Shown here: positions 63,957-64,000 of the stretch, one piece after another
Layout of the letters: the number at the start of each line of letters is the position of its first letter
Position numbering within the stretch: position 1 is the stretch's first letter
Source of the DNA: Immundisolibacter sp.
Lineage (GTDB): Bacteria > Pseudomonadota > Gammaproteobacteria > Immundisolibacterales > Immundisolibacteraceae
DNA length: 64,000 nt
Direction: 5' to 3'
NCBI RefSeq assembly: GCF_014359565.1
Contig: NZ_JACIZD010000002.1
Location: 310,001 to 374,000, forward strand
Position numbers and translations under genes: made by a program
Notes under the pieces: generated by a model
Seen by the model: the letters and a program-made list of their open reading frames with translations, nothing else
The model's database searches: none
What the model was told of the DNA's origin: nothing

Positions 63957-64000
63957 GCGGCGGCCTGCAAATTTTTTAAGCAGGCATCAGCAGGCGTGCG

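Overview
The window is 64 kb of chromosome from a high-GC, flagellated gammaproteobacterium. The clues are the divergent ftsK/trxB pair, FleQ/FleS/FleR control of flagella, HrpB, an FNR-type oxygen sensor and a short palindromic repeat that starts with gtaggagc. Several ring-hydroxylating (Rieske) dioxygenase genes, an AlkB-like di-iron hydroxylase and several acyl-CoA dehydrogenases suggest a hydrocarbon- or aromatic-degrading lineage (for example Nevskiales or Immundisolibacter-like), but the genus is inference. No rRNA, tRNA or CRISPR array was seen.

Layout. 1-5.8 kb: ftsK (cut by the left edge), trxB, Smr, PilZ, cyclopropane fatty acid synthase and a HIT hydrolase. 5.9-8.9 kb: a two-subunit Rieske dioxygenase, divergent from a group III truncated globin and a flavin reductase. 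9-11.6 kb: an FMN glutamate-synthase-like protein and a DUF523/DUF1722 protein. 11.7-21 kb: an oxygen and nitric-oxide response region (nnrS, hemerythrin, hmp, norR, ompW, a second Rieske dioxygenase, fnr) with recognisable NorR and FNR operator sites. 21-27.3 kb: housekeeping enzymes, an acyl-CoA dehydrogenase/enoyl-CoA hydratase pair, a TMEM165/GDT1-family remnant and a DmeF metal exporter. 27.5-36 kb: a complete Mrp-type cation/proton antiporter operon whose last gene fuses MrpG to a P-type ATPase. 36-39.3 kb: a drug/metabolite transporter and two acyl-CoA dehydrogenases.

39.4-44.4 kb is the most unusual part. It is an AT-richer island flanked by broken genes: the end of a UvrD-like helicase on one side, and an IS5-type transposase start plus a type III restriction subunit start on the other. 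Between them is a seven-gene operon encoding a membrane zinc-ribbon/OB-like protein, a J-domain protein, an E1-like enzyme, a ubiquitin-like protein, an E2-like enzyme with a fused zinc ribbon, a JAMM isopeptidase and a small unknown protein. This is a complete prokaryotic ubiquitin-like conjugation set. It resembles BIL-type antiphage systems in its enzymes but has a different gene content.

44.4-48.2 kb: hrpB and an AlkB/XylM-family hydroxylase with its own promoter and terminator. 48.3-64 kb: a flagellar block on the minus strand, from flagellin (sigma28-type promoter) through flaG, fliD, fliS, fliT, a PilZ-like gene, fleQ, fleS, fleR, fliE, fliF, fliG, fliH, fliI, fliJ and fliK. Sigma54-type promoters precede fleS and fliK.
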